A program made the position numbers and the translations under genes. A stretch of 64,000 bases of DNA from Tolypothrix tenuis PCC 7101 (GTDB taxonomy: Bacteria > Cyanobacteriota > Cyanobacteriia > Cyanobacteriales > Nostocaceae): assembly GCF_002368295.1 (NCBI RefSeq), contig NZ_AP018248.1, forward strand, positions 4,868,500-4,932,499, given 5' to 3'. Below, one piece after another: positions 17,307-27,200 of the stretch (the stretch's first letter is position 1; the number at the start of each line of letters is the position of its first letter). Under the pieces are notes generated by a model. It saw nothing but the letters and a program-made list of their open reading frames with translations. It made no database searches and was not told where the DNA came from.

Positions 17307-17662
17307 AATAGATATTCCTTTGATAAAAGGGTAAAAGGCGATCGCAAACTTTTCCAGGGCTAGCGATCGCCTTTGTTTTGAGTGTGTTGTGCTGAAAGCA
17401 CAAGATTTTCCCATTAATTAAGCGTAGCTTTGTATTTGTTACTCAAAGTCAGTGACGTTTGAGCATTACCACACAGGAATAAATAGTTTTAGTGGACGTG
17501 TAAGGCTTTAAAAGCGCCAAATGTGAACCCTTTCCTGTCATTTGGTAATTCTTATTCAGAACCTTCCTCAACCCTGATCTACCAGAAGCCGCTTTGACTA
17601 TTCACTGCCTCTGTTTCCTCAGGGTCTGTTGTTTGGTTCAGTTGTCATGGTTCTGTAGTGCT

Positions 17663-17708
17663 GGAAAGCAAACCCTTTTAGCGTTTGGGTGCGGGCGGTT
17701 TGCTTTCC
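17663..17708. repeat. Perfect 12-bp inverted repeat
   Basis: GGAAAGCAAACC at 17663-17674 and GGTTTGCTTTCC at 17697-17708 are exact inverted copies, with a 22-base GC-rich loop that contains a smaller AAACCC/GTTTGGG pairing. It could be a replication or transfer hairpin or a terminator. Confidence 0.75.
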
Positions 17709-17742
17709 GTTACCCTGATACTTAAATAAATATATCGCTTCG

Positions 17743-17880
17743 TCGATTAATCGTCAAGTCGATTAATCATCAGAAAAATTACTGAAAATCTAGAAACCGA
17801 TTAATATGTCGTATAGTCGCTTTATCGATTAATCGATAAAATGATGATACGTTTAATAAAGTAATCGATAAGTAATCGAA
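17743..17880. promoter_or_regulatory. Cluster of TCGATTAATCG repeats (operator or iterons)
   Basis: Copies occur at 17743-17753 (TCGATTAATCG), 17759-17769 (TCGATTAATCA), 17797-17805 (partial CCGATTAAT) and 17824-17837 (ATCGATTAATCGAT, a perfect palindrome), with TAATCGAT and TAATCGA partial copies at about 17862-17879. They end 18 bp before the XRE regulator gene, which may bind them. Repeats of this density are also seen at plasmid origins. Confidence 0.7.
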
Positions 17881-17897
17881 AATAGGAACGTAAGGAA

Positions 17898-18194
17898 ATG
17901 ACATCTCTAGCTTTAATGATGAATCCTCCCGTTCCGCCTAAGTACACTAAGCGTAGTGATAGAAAAGCCGTGCAGAACCTTAAGGTGAAGCTACGTTGCA
18001 AATTGCAAGATTTAATTGACGAACATGGGTTAACTCGAACAGCTTTAGCTGAAGCAACAGGGTTAACCGCAGGCGCAATACGTGGCTTATGCGAGAACAC
18101 TGCAAAACGTTATGACGCTGATACCATAACTGTTTTATGTGTTTATTTTAATTGCCAAATTTCAGATTTCTTTGAATTGGTTCCAAAAGACTAA
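17898..18194 (+). CDS. XRE-family (Cro/C1) transcriptional regulator
   Basis: 98 residues. After a basic N-terminus, KVKLRCKLQDLIDEHGLTRT, ALAEATGLTAGAIRGLCENT and YDADTITVLCVYFNCQISDF give the classic five-helix Cro/C1 fold, close to the YozG-type short regulators. It probably binds the TCGATTAATCG repeats just upstream and represses itself. TAAGGAA directly precedes the ATG; a second possible start lies six codons later. It is divergent from the gene at 16605-17306 and upstream of the replication-type genes. Confidence 0.85.
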   Translation: MTSLALMMNPPVPPKYTKRSDRKAVQNLKVKLRCKLQDLIDEHGLTRTALAEATGLTAGAIRGLCENTAKRYDADTITVLCVYFNCQISDFFELVPKD

Positions 18195-18340
18195 TTCCAA
18201 CTTGAGTAACAATGCCAAATATTAAGCGATCGCTTGCTATCCAAGATTTGCGATCGCTGCCCAAAATCTTTAAATGAGCTTGAAAAGCTGAAATTATCAG
18301 CTTCCAAGTTCAGACGTTAATAATTTGCCAATTAAATTGG

Positions 18341-18368
18341 CGGCATCTTTGCAATGCCGTGATTTTTC
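18341..18368 (+). terminator. Rho-independent terminator candidate
   Basis: CGGCAT (18341-18346), loop CTTTGCA, ATGCCG (18354-18359), then TGATTTTT. It lies downstream of the XRE gene and ends 25 bp before the next gene. A second hairpin (GCCAATT / AATTGGC) partly overlaps it. Confidence 0.6.
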
Positions 18369-18392
18369 TATGCGTCAAAAATAGGAGGGAGT

Positions 18393-19199
18393 ATGGACAC
18401 ACGGACATTTCAAATCAAAGATGAATTAGGATTTTGTACTCGTCAGAATGATGGGATCAGTGGAATGACCGTGACCGCATTGGCGAATTTTTGCGGTGTA
18501 GATCAACCTGTAATTACAAATTTGTTAAATCGACTTAGAGATTCTGACTCGATATTAAATGAATTACCACCGTCATTGAAAAGCTTTGCTGGCAAGGACT
18601 GGAGGCTCATATTAAAGGATGGCGACAATAGCTTGTTCATCCTTGATGAGGTGTGTCACGCTATTTTGGAATATTACGCCGTAGACGCTCGTAAATATAA
18701 AGGTAAGGCAATCGCTCTCAAGAATTACCGTATGGTTGCCAGGGCAGGGCTGCGAGTATTCATCTGGTCGCAAACAGGTTACTCACCGCAGACCAAAAGC
18801 GCAGAACAGTTGGCATTGTACCAAGATATCCCTGCTATGCAACAGGCGATTGCCCAACTCCAAGCCCAAATCCAAAACCTCCTACCCCTATCTGCTGACT
18901 TCATACCCCCAGGCTGGAATGAGGAAGTATGGCGAAAGCTCCCCCCACAGGACAAACGTCATTTTCGCTTTTTATACCGTCGTCGTGGCTTTCGTCCTTC
19001 AGGGCAAGGCACAAATGAGCAACTGGCATTACCTCCTGTGACTACTGAGCAATTGAAGCAAAAACAACGGGCAGAATTTGAGCAGCTCGTCGGTGAGTCA
19101 TCAGCCCAGGAGAAACAGCAGTTAGAAGCGGCAAAACAAAAAGCACTGAAGCAACTTTGGTCACAAGGAGAACAAGATGATACAGATGTCCCTTTTTAA
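18393..19199 (+). CDS. Plasmid-type DNA-binding/replication-associated protein
   Basis: 268 residues with a perfect AGGAGG ribosome site before the ATG. The N-terminal 140 residues contain a helix-turn-helix-like stretch (MTVTALANFCGVDQPVITNL) and a conserved middle (YRMVARAGLRVFIWSQTGYS) found in Nostoc plasmid and phage-like proteins. The C-terminus is long, Gln/Glu-rich and coiled-coil. It is followed by two overlapping genes, so the three form an operon. I infer a role in replicon maintenance; the exact function is unknown. Confidence 0.6.
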   Translation: MDTRTFQIKDELGFCTRQNDGISGMTVTALANFCGVDQPVITNLLNRLRDSDSILNELPPSLKSFAGKDWRLILKDGDNSLFILDEVCHAILEYYAVDARKYKGKAIALKNYRMVARAGLRVFIWSQTGYSPQTKSAEQLALYQDIPAMQQAIAQLQAQIQNLLPLSADFIPPGWNEEVWRKLPPQDKRHFRFLYRRRGFRPSGQGTNEQLALPPVTTEQLKQKQRAEFEQLVGESSAQEKQQLEAAKQKALKQLWSQGEQDDTDVPF

Positions 19200-19776
19200 C
19201 GAACCAGCCCCAGTTTTACCAGTCACTTATTACCCAGAGTTTCTCAGCCAAGAGGAAGCTGGCGTGTTATATCAGCATTGCCTAAAGCTGCAATGGCAGC
19301 AAAATCAAATCAAAATGGTCGGTAAAACTTTACTTGTGCCCCGGCTGGAATGCATTTACGGTGACGAAGGTTGTGAGTATTTGTATTCCAAGAGTGTGCT
19401 ACTGAAACCACTGCCTTGGCCTGAAGCTCTGGCCCAGTTGAGGGACAGAATTACTGCTGTTACTGGCTATAGCTTCCGTATCGTCATTGGTAACCAGTAT
19501 AGAAGTGGACAGGACAGCATAGGGTGGCACGCAGATAATGAATCGTCGATGGGCCTAAATCCGGCGATTGCATCTGTAAGTTTGGGTGCAGAGCGGAAAT
19601 TTCAGATAAAGCCCATCAAAGGCAAGCCGACTGATTTCTGGCTGGAACACGGGAGCCTACTTTTGATGCACCCAGGTTGTCAGTCCACACATCTGCATCA
19701 AGTTCCCAAAACCAAGAAATTGGTTGGCACAAGAATTAATCTAACTTTTCGTCCACATGTGGGAGGTAGAAGATGA
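19177..19776 (+). CDS. AlkB-like 2OG-Fe(II) dioxygenase
   Basis: 199 residues with the AlkB hallmark set: NQYRSGQDSIGWHADNE (His and Asp of the HxD iron site), a distal His in STHLHQVPK, and the RINLTFR motif with two arginines that bind 2-oxoglutarate. AlkB proteins remove alkyl groups from DNA or RNA bases by oxidation. AAGGAG lies six bases before the ATG at 19177. It overlaps the upstream gene by 23 bp and the downstream gene by 4 bp, so it is part of the replication-type operon, an unusual place for a DNA repair enzyme. Confidence 0.9.
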   Translation: MIQMSLFNEPAPVLPVTYYPEFLSQEEAGVLYQHCLKLQWQQNQIKMVGKTLLVPRLECIYGDEGCEYLYSKSVLLKPLPWPEALAQLRDRITAVTGYSFRIVIGNQYRSGQDSIGWHADNESSMGLNPAIASVSLGAERKFQIKPIKGKPTDFWLEHGSLLLMHPGCQSTHLHQVPKTKKLVGTRINLTFRPHVGGRR

Positions 19777-20750
19777 GCGCTGTTGTCTCTACCGAAAAAG
19801 CATCGGTGCTGGTAATATTGCGACGAGAGTATCTGGATATTACTGGCAACTTCTGTGCTGCCAAGCTGATTGAGTATTTCCGGCACTGGACAAAGTGGAA
19901 GCTCAAAAATCATCGCACTCCTTGGGTTTACCAGCCACTCAAACGAATTTATGCTGACCTGATGGGAGAGCATAGTCTTCATGTCATTAGGAGTGCGATC
20001 GCACTGCTTGAGAGCATGGGTATTATCGAGAAGCAGAAAAATCCTGGTAATGGGCAGGATAAGACTTGGCAGTATAAATTGCACTTTGATGTACTTAATC
20101 AGCTATTAGTACCTGGCAAGTGCAAAACTGAACCTTCAGAATTCAATGCAGAACAATACCACAGATCCCATCCTGAAACTTCAAAGCCACAACAACACAC
20201 TGCTGTTGAGTCAGGAAAGGATGAGGGGGTAGAAGAAAGCGAATATGAGCCAGCTCACCAAGCACCAGAACCAGAGCCATCCCAGACTACTAGCTTCGTT
20301 GATGAATTAGAACTAGATCACTCAAATAGCGAGATAGACCCTCATGAGGACGAGTTTTCCGAGGCGGAGGTCGAAGTCGATTCAAGTACGTATAAGCCTA
20401 GCAAACATGAGATTGCTGAGGTTTGTACCGAGTTGCGGCGGTTGCGGATTAACCCAGAACCATGTTTGGGGGTGATGAAAAAATATTGGGCGAATGTCGC
20501 CGGAGCGATCGCACGAGTGAAGGAAGGAATTCATGAAGGCTGGTGCGATAATCCGACTGGGTTGTTTATCAACAGCTGCAAGAGTGGGGCTAAGGGCAAG
20601 AATACAGTAACGAGCGATGTGAGTACTTGGTTCGAGTGGGCAAGGAAGCAAAGGATTGCGCTCGCCATGTCTGCGGGGGTGGTTTATACACCTGATGGCG
20701 ATGCAGTGGAAGTGCAGGAGATGATGCGGCGGTTTCCGGATGAAAGCTAA
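19773..20750 (+). CDS. Winged-helix replication-type protein
   Basis: 325 residues. The first 110 (FCAAKLIEYFRHWTKWKLKN ... IYADLMGEHSLHVIRSAIAL) look like a winged helix-turn-helix as in plasmid replication or phage DnaD-like proteins. A Glu/Pro/Ser-rich acidic linker follows (about 145-200), then a basic C-terminal domain with RRLRINPEPCLGVMKKYWAN and NPTGLFINSCKSG. It starts at an ATGA overlap with the AlkB-like gene. A role in replicon control is inferred from architecture and context. Confidence 0.65.
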   Translation: MSAVVSTEKASVLVILRREYLDITGNFCAAKLIEYFRHWTKWKLKNHRTPWVYQPLKRIYADLMGEHSLHVIRSAIALLESMGIIEKQKNPGNGQDKTWQYKLHFDVLNQLLVPGKCKTEPSEFNAEQYHRSHPETSKPQQHTAVESGKDEGVEESEYEPAHQAPEPEPSQTTSFVDELELDHSNSEIDPHEDEFSEAEVEVDSSTYKPSKHEIAEVCTELRRLRINPEPCLGVMKKYWANVAGAIARVKEGIHEGWCDNPTGLFINSCKSGAKGKNTVTSDVSTWFEWARKQRIALAMSAGVVYTPDGDAVEVQEMMRRFPDES

Positions 20751-20796
20751 GAAGAGCGATCAAAGCGCAATTTTTTTAGAGTTAAGCAGCTATTAG

Positions 20797-23700
20797 TCAT
20801 GGATTATCAAACAGGCTGGGGGTAATCCAGGGATAATATTACTAGCAGCCAAGCGAGGATCTGCTCTTAGAAAAGAACATGAAGGCTTTGTAGACCAAAT
20901 TGCTATGGCTCTTGAGCAGGAAATTCGGAGCCTAATTGATAATTATGCCGTTGAAATTCTCAAGTTATTGAGTTTGCTAGAGTATGTTGAAATAGAAGGC
21001 AGAGCTAACAGAGAAATCAGAGTTTTATGTAAGTGGTTTGGACAAAAGTTTCAATCTGATGAAGTAACTAGAGCAATCAATAGCCTAGCAAAAGCAGGTT
21101 TTTTGCAAATTCGAGGCTTGTACGCTGAAGTTACTCCTCCGCTACTTGCAAATCATCTTGCTGCTTCTTTACTCCAAGGTCGCCGTTCCGAGTTTTTAGC
21201 ATTATTTGCTGATTTAAGTCAGAAAGAGCGATCGCGGTTGATTCAGCGACTACAAGAGCTAAAATCATCAAAGATTGCTTGGTTATGGAAAGAAATATTT
21301 GGCTCAAGTGGATTACTTCCAGACTTACCCACAGCACTTGCTAATCGGGAAATACTACACCTAGCAGCTTGTGCAAATCCAGATAAAACTATAAACCTTA
21401 TTCAGCAATGTTTAGGATCGGCAACTTTTGAATATCTTAAATCTTTGCAATACTCACAACGAGATACTTTAGTATGGGCACTGGAAGAACTAATATTTCG
21501 TGAAAGAACAAGTTTAAGAGCGCTCTATTATTTAGGACTGCTTGCCGAAACTGAACCAGCTAATTACAACAACAGCAGTGCTACTAGTAAATTCTGCCAG
21601 TGCTTCCGTCCACTTCATCCACAAGTACCATTATCTCTCGAATACAGACTTGATCTGTTGAAGAAATTTACATCACCTAAAGCTACTGTCGCATCACGCC
21701 TACTTGCCATTGAGGTCATCAAAACTACTCTCAACCGATTGGGTTATCACTTTCTTCATGAGGGTAAAGGAAATCAACCCTTCGATCCAATACCTCAAAT
21801 GACTTGGGGAGATGTTTGGGGTTATCAAAAGTCTTTACTCACACTTCTAGTTGAGTTAGTCCAATCCGACGAGCCTCAAGTAGCTGAAGCAGCAAGACTT
21901 ACACTTCCAACGGCGATTGCTGAATTCTCAATGCTCCAATTTTCACCAGAAATAACAGTTTCAGTATTCCAAACTGCTGTGGATTGGGCTACTAATCAAC
22001 AAATTCCCTTAGCAATTTCCAAACTAGCTGATGCTCTACATTCTGTCTATGATTTTTATAAAAAAGATAATAATCAGTTCAATCCAGAAACGAGAATTGA
22101 AGTTGAAAACCTACTTGAAAATATCAATACTCTAATTGAGTCACTAAATACTGCTGAATTTGCAATTAGACTAAAACGTTGGGCAAGTAATTGGACAAGA
22201 AGCCATAATGATTATGAACTAGATGAAAATGGAAAACATATATATCGATCCGAAAAAGAAGCACAAACACTTGCAGAAGAAGTAATTAGCAAGCCATCAG
22301 TTCTAACAACAGAACTACTAGAGTGGCTTTGTTCTGTGGAAGCACAAGAGGCACACAATTTCTGCTTCTGGCTTGGAAAGCTTGATTCTGAACGAAGATG
22401 GTTAGCGCAGATCGAACAACTCGGTATGAGAAAAGATGGTATTAATGTCTTTTCAGCTTACTTTGGGGGTTTAAGTCAGATTGATCGCCAGTTTGTCAGT
22501 GACTATTTGAATCAGCTTACACAGTCAGGTCAGGTTAAAGCTGAAGCAATAGTTTGTGCGACTCAGCAACTTGGAGGTGATTTTACCGGGGTCAATCGAA
22601 TGGTGGCACTAATTCGAGACAGACGCGTTGATCCTAAATATGTTGAATACATCCTTGAACACGGCAAATGGTTTAACTGTCTTAATTCAGGCGAATATCT
22701 CTACTTGTTGGAAGCCATAGCAGGTTCAGATTTAGAAAATGCAGCAGCAGTGGTTAAATCTTTTTTCATTTGGCTCCATCCTGAAAAAGCAGTTGATGGA
22801 AAGCTGGCTGAGTTTGCCTGGAAGTGTTTAGAAGCAAGTGATACATCAGATCAAGATTACTATTTTGATCAGCTAGCCCTGCATCTTGTGCAAGCTAATA
22901 TTGCACAAGGGTTCAGACTTCTAGAGCAATTACTTGTGAAACAACTGACAGAGTATAAATGCTGGAACCCAATTAATAGTAATCATCAAAGAGAATTTTG
23001 GGAGTTTCTATACAGTAATAATCGTAGACTTGCTATCTGTATACCCTTGAAAGTCGCTCTACAAGATACCCGAGAACATTCTTTTATAAGCTGGCATCTT
23101 CACAAAATAATTAATCAAGAAAAAGATTCGGACTTGCTAATAGAATTTGCACTTAATTCTGAAGACCAAGCTAGAAGTGTTTGTCATATTTTATCTATTC
23201 AAAAAAGCAATTTGCCAGAAATTGCTTTTGTAATTATTACGCAATATCCTGATAGTCAGGATATCAAAGATTTATTGTCTTATCTTGTTGTAGAACCTAA
23301 TCTTTTCAAATCTCGATTGCAGTACTTAGAGAGTAGTGTCAACACGGTAGAGCAGGCATTGAGTGAAAGAAATCCACCATTTGCAGCTCGCCTTTGGTTG
23401 GAGGAACTTGCTTCAGAATTACGTATCAAAATCAACGACGAATACAATTCTCAACAAGTTGCAGATGTCAGTAGTCAATTACCTATTACAGATAGACGTA
23501 TAGATGCTGAAAGAATTTGGGCAATAAGAAGGCTATTACGCGATGGAGAGATTAAGAAAGTTAGTCAGTTGCTTGTACAAGATGAATTACCCATCATTTT
23601 AGCTATGTCAGACTTATCAGATTCAGAAAAACAGCAACTTCAAAGCCTGTTTAAGCTAGAAGTTGAGCAGCCTGTGTCCTCAACTATTTCTAGTAAAGTA

Positions 23701-24114
23701 TATATAGCATCTTTAGAAAAGCTCACCATCATGTCAGAACAATCGCCTATTTTTAATCAACAACACGCAACCATTGGGGTTAACTATGCTGCTGAAGGCA
23801 GTAAGCAACAGTTTACACAAAATATCAACACAACTGAACAGAATTTTGAAGGTTTGTTAACTCACTTCAAGCAATTTATCCACGATTTACAACAAGAATA
23901 TCCAGATATTGCAAATGAAACAGATGCCTATCAAATCATTGATGTCAAAGCGAAAGAACAACCGTTAAACTGGCAAAACTTTCTGCAACTTAAACGCCTC
24001 TGGAATGGAGGTAAAAAGGCGGCAATCAAAATCAGCGAGCATTTCACAGAACAAAACCCTTGGGGTAAAGGTGCGATCGCTTTTCTCGAAGGTGTGATAG
24101 AAGAATCAAAATAA
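20797..24114 (+). pseudogene. N-terminally truncated STAND NTPase-type protein
   Basis: The first in-frame ATG is at 20905 and gives 1069 residues, but the frame is already open from 20797 and encodes WIIKQAGGNPGIILLAAKRG just before it. The GGNPGIILLA phrase is typical of the end of a STAND NTPase module, so the P-loop part has been lost. What remains is a winged-helix-like stretch, a long helical-repeat array (about 130-930) and a C-terminal domain with NYAAEGSKQQFTQNINTTEQ, which recurs in cyanobacterial NACHT/STAND proteins. Such proteins sense invaders and trigger effectors. The body has no stops, so a truncated protein may still be made. It lies next to the restriction-like genes. Confidence 0.65.
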
Positions 24115-24167
24115 GAGAGATTGGAACAACGCCTACATTACAAGCTAAAAGTATTTCTCATATCATT

Positions 24168-24197
24168 TTACAGGCTATTTTTGTTGCAAACCTGTAA
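24168..24197. terminator. Possible bidirectional terminator
   Basis: TTACAGG at 24168-24174 and CCTGTAA at 24191-24197 form a 7-bp stem between two converging genes. The stem is weak. Confidence 0.3.
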
Positions 24198-24295
24198 TTA
24201 AAATTAAAGTATAGAGAAATATTTCAACTTAGCTAATTCATCTCGTATTGATGCAAGAGCGAAACAATAATGATTACAAATTATCAACTCATAAC

Positions 24296-27200
24296 TCACA
24301 AACTCGCCAAAATTACTAACTTCGCGCCCCAATCTTCATCATGGCGTAAAGTTAAGACAGTGTAACCAGTGTTATACCTGAGATTATCTCGCTCAATTTG
24401 GTCTTGCTTGCGTTTATCAGGGCTATCATGAACTGAACCATCACAGAAAAGTGCGATCGCTTCCTTCTCATAAACAAAATCTGGCTTACAGTTCGCTTCC
24501 GGAATCAACTTTTGTGAAGCATCAGGTAGTTTATATCCCCGTTGATAAATCTCCTGCAACACTACGCGCTCAAAATCAGAATTGGGATCTGTTTGTTGCA
24601 GCAGTTTTTGATATTGCTCATCACGAGAAAGTCCTTTAGTTTGAGTAATAACGCTGCTCTCCAGTAGTAAATCAAGCCAGGGTTTGATGAGGTGCCGATT
24701 GATCAGCGCATGGTCAAATTGGTTGCGGTAGGAGAGCAAGCATTCATAACAAGCTTGAATACAACTTTCTTTTGGCTGCGTAAAATGGCAGATGTCCATA
24801 GCCGCATCAGCAATTTTTTTAAATGCTTCTGGTTTTTCTAATAGTTGAGATAATACGCCTGCGCCACCTTCAGCAGCTTCCCAGAAAAGTAGATACTTAC
24901 CTTCACCTAACCGTTCTGAATCGAGTTCATCGGCTTCTAATTTGTAAACTGCTTGAATTGCGGTTTCTAAAACATATTGCAGCGTAGTAATAAAGGCTTC
25001 TCTATTATCAGCAGGAATATTTAACGGTTCAACCACCAAGATATTACAAGTATCATCGACCATTAAATTTACTTCAGTGTGTAGGCTATCAGGTGTCTGT
25101 TGACTTTGTGGGTTTTTATTGTCGCCCCATACACCCGTTGTCGGATTAAGCTTAAATCCTCGGTCTTCTCGATTCTTCTTCAGTCCGCGATTAATTCGCC
25201 AGATGGTAGCTGTGGCTCCATAGGTTAACTTGAACAGTGGCGTAGCATCAGCAGCTTGGACGATCGCGGATTCTCGTTTTTGATTAGCGTAGCGGAAATG
25301 GGTTGTAATGTTGTAGCCATACTTGAGCCTTTCTTCTTCGTCGCAGGTGATGCGTTCTCGACGACGAGCGATCGCAGTTTCCATTGGTAGCACACGAGTC
25401 AATTTAGCTACATTGTTATGAACATCTGGTTTAATTTCTACGCCGCAGTTTTCGCAGGTATCACGAAAATCACCGTCGTGATAATAGCCGCAATTGGCAC
25501 AGACGCTCACCCGCTTATAATCGCCTTCAATACCGCCGACAGGGACTTTAGTTTTGGCTACCATGAATTTACTACCTTCATAGTAAAGAATATTACTAGG
25601 AGCAAATTCCCGTAATGCCATTGAGCGAGGGCGAGAGATGAATTCACCACCTTCACCAGCCGGAATAAATGCCCGGACTGGCAGACGCGGGAAGTTGAAT
25701 CCTGGTAAAAATCCCTCGGCGGCAAAGTAGCGATAGGGATAAAATTCAAACTGGGAATTACTCTTGCCTTGAGTTTGACCTACGAGTAAGTCAATTTGTC
25801 GTTGTGCTTCTCGTGCTTGTGCTTCGGCGTTGCTGCGTTCTTCCTGGGTGACATCACCTCTAGCAGAACGGTCGATGGTGCGGCGGGCAGATTCTAATTG
25901 CTTGACTGATTCTGTGTATAACTCTCGCCAACGCTTACAGGCCCGGTCAAAAGCATTCAGAGCGTTTTCAATAGTTAACTGTAACCAATTAACAGAATAC
26001 CAGGAAGCTTTTTGCAGATCCTCTTGGCAGAAAAAGTCTGAGAGAATCGACTGGGTAGCTTGCAGACATTGGGCTAATTTGGCAGGGCTGAGGGTAAGTT
26101 GTTGGCGAATGCTGTCTTTGAGGGGATAGCCTTCTAGTTCCAAATCTAAAAGTTTATTCATGGAGTCTTCTAAGTAAACCCCAGTGTGTGCTAGCCAAAT
26201 AGAATACACATGAGATTTAATTAAATCTTGGTTGGCTAGTTCTAGTTTTGGCGGAGCAACTACCCCAGCTACCATTTGATTTTGGCGTTTGAAAAAGTAT
26301 TGGTCGTGACCGCTTCCAATAGAAGCATAAGTAATTACTAAAGCTTCCTGCCCACTTCTACCAGCGCGACCGCTGCGTTGGGCATAATTAGCGGGACTGG
26401 GGGGAACGTTCCGCAGATGGACTACGCTGAGGTCAGAAATGTCGATGCCTAATTCCATTGTCGGGGAACAGAACAAGGCGGCTAATTGTCCTTGGCGGAA
26501 TTTTTCTTCTCGTTCTTGACGGTCTTTATTGCTTACCTGTCCCGTATGTTCTCGCCCTTCCATTGTTTGGATTTGTAGGGCGTTGGTTTGGTAGAATTCT
26601 TGGAAGAATTGGTTAACAGATATACTCGCTTGATCGTTACCCTGCAAGCGACGCGATGTTAAGGGGTCGGCGGGAATTTCCTTGAGATTGGTGGCTTTCC
26701 ACAGTAGAGAACTAATTTGTAGCTGTACTTCAGATTTTTGTTGCAGTAGATAGCCAGCGTCACATAAAGCACTAACTAAGGTAGTAATTAAGCTGTTAAA
26801 TTCCGTATCTGTTAAAGTTTGGCTGCGGAGTGACCAAGTGTTAGGGGAACGCAAAAATCTTCCGATTTTACTTCTAGTGGTAAGCTTGACTTTGGCTCTC
26901 TCACTACCACTACTAATGGTTGCCCAAGTTGCTAAATGCAGATATTCGTTTTCGTCAAATACCCAAGGTTCTTTAATTGTTTGAATAACTTCGCTTCTGA
27001 GTGAGTCTTTTTGGTCTGGTTGCAACAGTTTGGCATCAATGGCTAATTCTCGCCGCAGATGGTTGAGTAATGCTTGTGTAATAACGAAACGTTGTTGGGG
27101 AGTGGCTTGCAGTAGCAGAGGATGGCGGTGTTTTTGCCAAAGGTTGTTGTCAGCACAGTCTTCTTGCAATCCGTCATACTCAATTACCAATAGTCCGCAC

